DNA of 64,000 nt from Blastopirellula sediminis (GTDB lineage: Bacteria > Planctomycetota > Planctomycetia > Pirellulales > Pirellulaceae), in NCBI RefSeq assembly GCF_020966755.1, contig NZ_JAJKFT010000002.1:682001-746000 (forward strand), written 5' to 3'. A program made the translations under genes and the position numbers. Positions 61,048-64,000 of this stretch are shown one piece after another (within the stretch, counting starts at the first letter, position 1; each line of letters opens with the position of its first letter). Below the pieces are notes generated by a model. It was not told the origin of the DNA, did no database searches, and worked only from the letters and a program-made list of their open reading frames with translations.

Positions 61048-61074
61048 CTAGCCCGCAGCGCAAGCAAGGGAATG
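61048..61074 (-). repeat. 27-bp end-like repeat, left of the GNAT gene
   Basis: CTAGCCCGCAGCGCAAGCAA... in the same orientation as the left end of the palindromic element at 50024. Its inverted mate is at 62079-62105, on the other side of the GNAT gene. It begins 7 bp after the CBS gene stop. Confidence 0.75.
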
Positions 61075-61375
61075 GGGCTGCGTAGGTTCGCCGTAGATGG
61101 ACGTCTTACTCCTTCATCGTCCATTCGCTCAAACTCGCCAAAATCGACCAGGCTGCTGCAACATCGCGATGGCATCCAGAAGGGTTATACGGCTTCGATA
61201 CATGAAGAGCCTCCGGGATGGCAGCTTTTTCAACTTGCTCTCGCTAGAATACTGGCGAAGACTTCGAAACCGCGATTCTGGTTGCGACGGGAAATGCCAA
61301 GCAGTAATTCATCTCGCCCGCCAAACGCGACAACGATCTTGAGTTCTGTCCAAGCCCTCCGGGAAAAGCCGCGCC
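61075..61375. other. Gene-free stretch upstream of the GNAT gene
   Basis: Contains no convincing gene on either strand and no strong terminator. It must hold the GNAT promoter, but no clear -35/-10 pair was recognised. Confidence 0.35.
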
Positions 61376-62047
61376 ATGCTTCCGCCTAACTACAGCATTC
61401 GACAAGTCGCCCCGAAGGATTACGAAGCGATCATCGAGATTTGCAAGCTGGTTTATCCCGCGGAAACCCCTTACACGCTCGAAGAGCTCGAAGACCATCG
61501 ACAGGTCTTTCCACAGGGTCAGTTCGTGGCGGTCGAGAACAGCCGAGATGAAGTAGCGGGAGTCCACTTCACGCTGCGGCTGCGGTTGCTCGATTTTCAC
61601 ATTGACGACTCGTGGGATATTCTCACTTCCGGCGGATCGTTCCTGGATCACAATGCCGACGGGCATACTCTTTACGGCGCCGACATCATGGTCCATCCCT
61701 CGCATCAACACCACGGGCTCGCCCACGCGTTGACCGATCAGGCTCGATTCCTGGTGCAAGAGGAAGGACTCTGGCGATTGGTCGGAGCTAGCCGCTTGCC
61801 GGGCTACGGCCAACACAGCTCGGACATGAGCGTCGAAGCTTATGTCGAGGAAGTCGTGGCGGGAACTCGTTTCGATCCCGTACTGAGCATTCACCTCAAA
61901 GATGGTTGGACGGCCGTGAAACCGATCCACGGTTACTTGCAGCACGATCCCGACAGCGCAGGTTGGGCCGTCGTTATTCAGTGGGTGAATCCCGATTGCC
62001 CTCCGCCGCCGGAATTCGATTTGTCGAAGTTAGAGTCGGAATCGTAA
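61376..62047 (+). CDS. GNAT-family N-acetyltransferase
   Basis: A 223-residue acetyltransferase from ATG 61376 (MLPPNYSIRQVAPKDYEAII). The GNAT core has YTLEELEDHRQVFPQGQFVA, VAGVHFTLRLRLLDFHID, and motif A as LYGADIMVHPSHQHHGLAHAL, where HQHHGLAHAL takes the acetyl-CoA pyrophosphate loop role (Q/RxxGxG/A-like). The last third includes ASRLPGYGQHSSDMSVEAYV and a C-terminal WAVVIQWVNPDCPPPPE. The substrate is unknown. It lies between inverted 27-bp repeats at 61048-61074 and 62079-62105, whose outer ends nearly touch the neighbouring genes. Confidence 0.82.
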   Translation: MLPPNYSIRQVAPKDYEAIIEICKLVYPAETPYTLEELEDHRQVFPQGQFVAVENSRDEVAGVHFTLRLRLLDFHIDDSWDILTSGGSFLDHNADGHTLYGADIMVHPSHQHHGLAHALTDQARFLVQEEGLWRLVGASRLPGYGQHSSDMSVEAYVEEVVAGTRFDPVLSIHLKDGWTAVKPIHGYLQHDPDSAGWAVVIQWVNPDCPPPPEFDLSKLESES

Positions 62048-62078
62048 GCCGGAATCCAACGGATTCCACTGGCGGACG

Positions 62079-62105
62079 CATTCCCTTGCTGGCGCTGCGG
62101 GCTAG
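62079..62105 (+). repeat. 27-bp end-like repeat, right of the GNAT gene
   Basis: CATTCCCTTGCTGGCG...GCGGGCTAG, preceded by GGCGGACG, in the same orientation as the right end at 50159-50185. It stands 5 bp before the 3' end of the next gene. Confidence 0.75.
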
Positions 62106-62110
62106 CGTTA

Positions 62111-63397
62111 TTACGGCCCTGCCGTTAGTAGCTTATGGCGTTCCAGTTCCAGCGGGAAGTCGGCGTAGGTTCGCAGGCTCGTCGCCTTGGCGCCCATGAC
62201 GCGGACCTGCGGCGTGTTTCCCTTGGCGGGTCGATTGACTCGTTTTTCTTCCAGGTCGGTTCGCTTTTCTCGCCGCGCGAGATTCGCCTTCACGTCCTGC
62301 GTCTCTTTGATGTCGGTTTCAAAGCGCCGGTTCGATTCGGCACGACTCGCTCGGACGGCGTCGCGGCGCTGCGTGAGTCGGTTTCCTTCCGCCAGAATGA
62401 TCTGGTTGTCGCGCTGGTATTGCCCCAGCAAGATTTCGGCTCGGGCCATGTCGCGGCGGAGATTCTCTTTGCGGCGAGGATCTTTCGTTTGATCAAATTC
62501 CGACTGCATCCGATTCAGGTCGTCGGTCACGTTTAGAATTTCGCGGCGAACGACCGACAGCTGCACTTCCAGCCGGCTGATCGCGTCATTGAGGGGCGCC
62601 TCCATCTGATTGAAGGCCTGCATCTCTTTTTCGTACTCGCTACGGAGCCCATCGAGACGCTCCTGCGCTTCAAGCTGATCGACTTCGAGCCGTTCACGCA
62701 GGTTCGCGAGATCCTGCTTCTCCTGCTCCTTCGCCATTTTTTGGTCTTCGACCGCCTGATCACGGGCCTGATCACCTTCCGTCGTGAGGTTCTCAAACTC
62801 CAGCGTCACTTCGTCGTAGTTGTTCTTGAACTCGACCGCGCGGGCGCCGACCATCAGCTTGTCGATCTTGCCGCGGACCAGCTTTCCGACTCCCTTCGAA
62901 ACCTCTCCCGACGCCGGACCATCGAGATAGGCGAAGATGCGACCGAGAAACCGCGCCGTGGCCTGCGTCTCCACTTCGATCGCATCATCCGCCTCCGTCG
63001 GGCGAATCGTGTCAGACATCGCATCGATCTTCAGCAGGGCAGACTCCGACTTCTTTTGCAGCACGTAGAGCCAGATCAGCGCTCGCCAGGCGACTTGGTT
63101 GTCAGGATGGCTGGTCGCGACGCTCTCGAACAGGGTCGTCGCCTCCTCGTACTTGTGATGCTTGATCAGCACCAGGCCGAACGCCGTATCGAGCGATTCC
63201 CGATCGTCCGCCGAGCCGATGAACGACGCGCGAGCCTTGCGAGCTTTTTCGAGCGAATCCGGCCCGATCGCCCATCCCCCCTCCAGAATCTCAGAGACGC
63301 CGCTGGAAGCGGCCGCGAAGCTGGGCGAGGCCAAAGTCAACAGAAGCAGACCAACGCCGCAGGCAGCCGCGATCGGACGAGTGAATCGAGCGAGCAT
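62111..63397 (-). CDS. Secreted TPR-like and coiled-coil protein of unknown function
   Basis: A 428-residue protein from ATG 63397 with a signal peptide (ARFTRPIAAACGVGLLLLTL then ASPSFAA). Residues ~35-130 look like tetratricopeptide-type helices (TAFGLVLIKHHKYEEATTLF, HPDNQVAWRALIWLYVLQKK). Residues ~220-390 are a long coiled coil rich in Glu, Gln, Lys and Leu (MAKEQEKQDLANLRERLEVD, MEAPLNDAISRLEVQLSVVR). The C terminus is basic (TQVRVMGAKATSLRTYADFP-like). No family is recognised. It could be an envelope scaffold. Its 3' end lies next to the 27-bp repeat at 62079. Confidence 0.75.
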   Translation of the reverse strand: MLARFTRPIAAACGVGLLLLTLASPSFAAASSGVSEILEGGWAIGPDSLEKARKARASFIGSADDRESLDTAFGLVLIKHHKYEEATTLFESVATSHPDNQVAWRALIWLYVLQKKSESALLKIDAMSDTIRPTEADDAIEVETQATARFLGRIFAYLDGPASGEVSKGVGKLVRGKIDKLMVGARAVEFKNNYDEVTLEFENLTTEGDQARDQAVEDQKMAKEQEKQDLANLRERLEVDQLEAQERLDGLRSEYEKEMQAFNQMEAPLNDAISRLEVQLSVVRREILNVTDDLNRMQSEFDQTKDPRRKENLRRDMARAEILLGQYQRDNQIILAEGNRLTQRRDAVRASRAESNRRFETDIKETQDVKANLARREKRTDLEEKRVNRPAKGNTPQVRVMGAKATSLRTYADFPLELERHKLLTAGP

Positions 63398-63540
63398 CTG
63401 CACGCCTCTTTTCTGGAGAAGATTGCCGAGAAGACCTTCTGTCATGTTAGGGACAACCGGGCAAACTAGCAACAAAACGACGCTGAAGCCTGCGACTTAG
63501 CGAATTGGGCAACTTCTGCCGCGATACGGCGTCCCCTTCG

Positions 63541-63581
63541 AACGAAAAAACGCTGCGGATCGATGTCGATCCGCGGCGTTT
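63541..63581 (-). terminator. Intrinsic terminator of the DUF3500 gene
   Basis: On the minus strand AAACGCCGCGGATCGA (63581-63566) pairs with TCGATCCGCAGCGTTT (63563-63548) with one mismatch, then TTTTTTCG follows. Confidence 0.85.
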
Positions 63582-63613
63582 CAAGTTTTGTCATCTTTGG
63601 CCTGCGATCGAAG

Positions 63614-64000
63614 CTATTCGATCGGCAAGGCAAAGTCGCCCGCCATGTCGCGGAAGATGCAGTGGACGTGGTTGGCGATGTTGCCGGCGACGTCGGGTTG
63701 CGTGTTGACCAGTTCGATCACGAAGCTGGGACCTTGCACGCGGTAGTAATGACCAACGCCCGGCTTGGTCGCGCCGGCCCAAGCGAAGTGAACTTTGTCA
63801 AATCCGCCCGCTTCGATTTGCTGCAAACGATCTTCCGCCACATCGGCCGGCATCGCGGCGCAGTAGACGTCGATCAGACCGCGGAGCAATTGCTGCTGCG
63901 AAGCGCTCAGGTCCTTGGCGGCGACCCCAACCGGCGCGTCGGTCGGCGCGTGCGCCTGACCCGGGTTACGAATCTCGGCCGGGGCCTTCGGCGCGATCAC
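63614..64000 (-). CDS. C-terminal part of a DUF3500 protein, truncated by the window edge
   Basis: The frame is open to the window end, so about 128 C-terminal residues are visible. The sequence ends with the DUF3500 pattern: LSASQQQLLRGLIDVYCAAM, FDKVHFAWAGATKPGVGHYY, RVQGPSFVIELVNTQPDVAG and NHVHCIFRDMAGDFA. DUF3500 proteins are found in planctomycetes and other bacteria, and their function is unknown. The His residues of NHVHCI and the Glu of FVIEL are conserved as I recall and might bind metal. A strong terminator follows 33 bp downstream. Confidence 0.85.
   Translation of the reverse strand: MIAPKAPAEIRNPGQAHAPTDAPVGVAAKDLSASQQQLLRGLIDVYCAAMPADVAEDRLQQIEAGGFDKVHFAWAGATKPGVGHYYRVQGPSFVIELVNTQPDVAGNIANHVHCIFRDMAGDFALPIE

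Noticed and set aside
61097-61342. 81-codon frame upstream of the GNAT gene
   Set aside because: No ribosome-binding site, no domain, and a composition like random sequence.

Overview
The window looks like chromosomal DNA of a planctomycete, most likely of the Pirellulaceae (Blastopirellula/Bremerella type). This rests on gene content, not on any database search. The markers are prepilin-like DUF1559 proteins paired with small lipoproteins, a cytochrome/DUF1549/DUF1553 protein followed by a DUF1501 protein, secreted Gfo/Idh/MocA oxidoreductases, a planctomycete-style Hint-fold secreted protein, a DUF2760-Hsp70-Hsp70 trio, high GC, and weak or absent Shine-Dalgarno sequences with several TTG and GTG starts. 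Both ends cut genes: a PDZ protein on the left and a DUF3500 protein on the right.

Layout. 0-9 kb: envelope and secreted proteins (SUKH protein, SMR efflux pump, HtrA-like protease, VKOR-thioredoxin oxidase, a cysteine-rich surface protein, a Hint-fold protein). 9.2-9.75 kb: no gene, but a strongly folded candidate RNA on the minus strand. 9.7-17 kb: metabolism and lipid genes (oxidoreductase, LpxL-like acyltransferase, Rieske ferredoxin, ispG, trmL). 17.1-17.9 kb: a non-coding repeat array. 18.7-22.1 kb: two tandem DUF1559-lipoprotein pairs. 22.3-28.6 kb: a PQQ-like beta-propeller protein, then a minus-strand operon ppx-CHAD-thiL-tsaE with sixA divergent from it. 28.7-33.3 kb: the cytochrome/DUF1553 and DUF1501 pair.

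33.7-37.2 kb: a dehydrogenase of the isocitrate/isopropylmalate family, then an AT-richer island that I read as a small decayed integron. It has an intI-type recombinase pseudogene and three gene cassettes with attC-like sites. Integrase and cassettes lie on the same strand, with the integrase 3' end facing the array, which is the reverse of the classical arrangement. 37.2-45.6 kb: fasciclin protein, SDR39U1-like epimerase, class II photolyase, a tripeptidyl-peptidase II-like subtilase, a SET-domain protein and rpsU with a structured leader. 45.8-64 kb: GDSL and Gfo/Idh operon, an SF1 helicase, hydrolases, an MFS transporter, the Hsp70 trio, a phytanoyl-CoA dioxygenase-like protein, a CBS protein, a GNAT protein lying between inverted 27-bp repeats, and a coiled-coil protein.

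The intergenic DNA is unusually rich in short dispersed repeats: three copies of a ~107-bp double-palindrome, seven copies (one diverged) of a 27-bp end-like sequence, a GGACTGGACC/poly-T array, and a 37-bp repeat shared by two regions 16 kb apart. The best candidates for something undescribed are the structured RNA at 9.4-9.54 kb, the decayed reverse-topology integron with its unknown cassette proteins, the 27-bp-end elements (one enclosing a GNAT gene), and the atypical Hsp70 trio. All assignments come from reading motifs by eye; no search or folding program was run.
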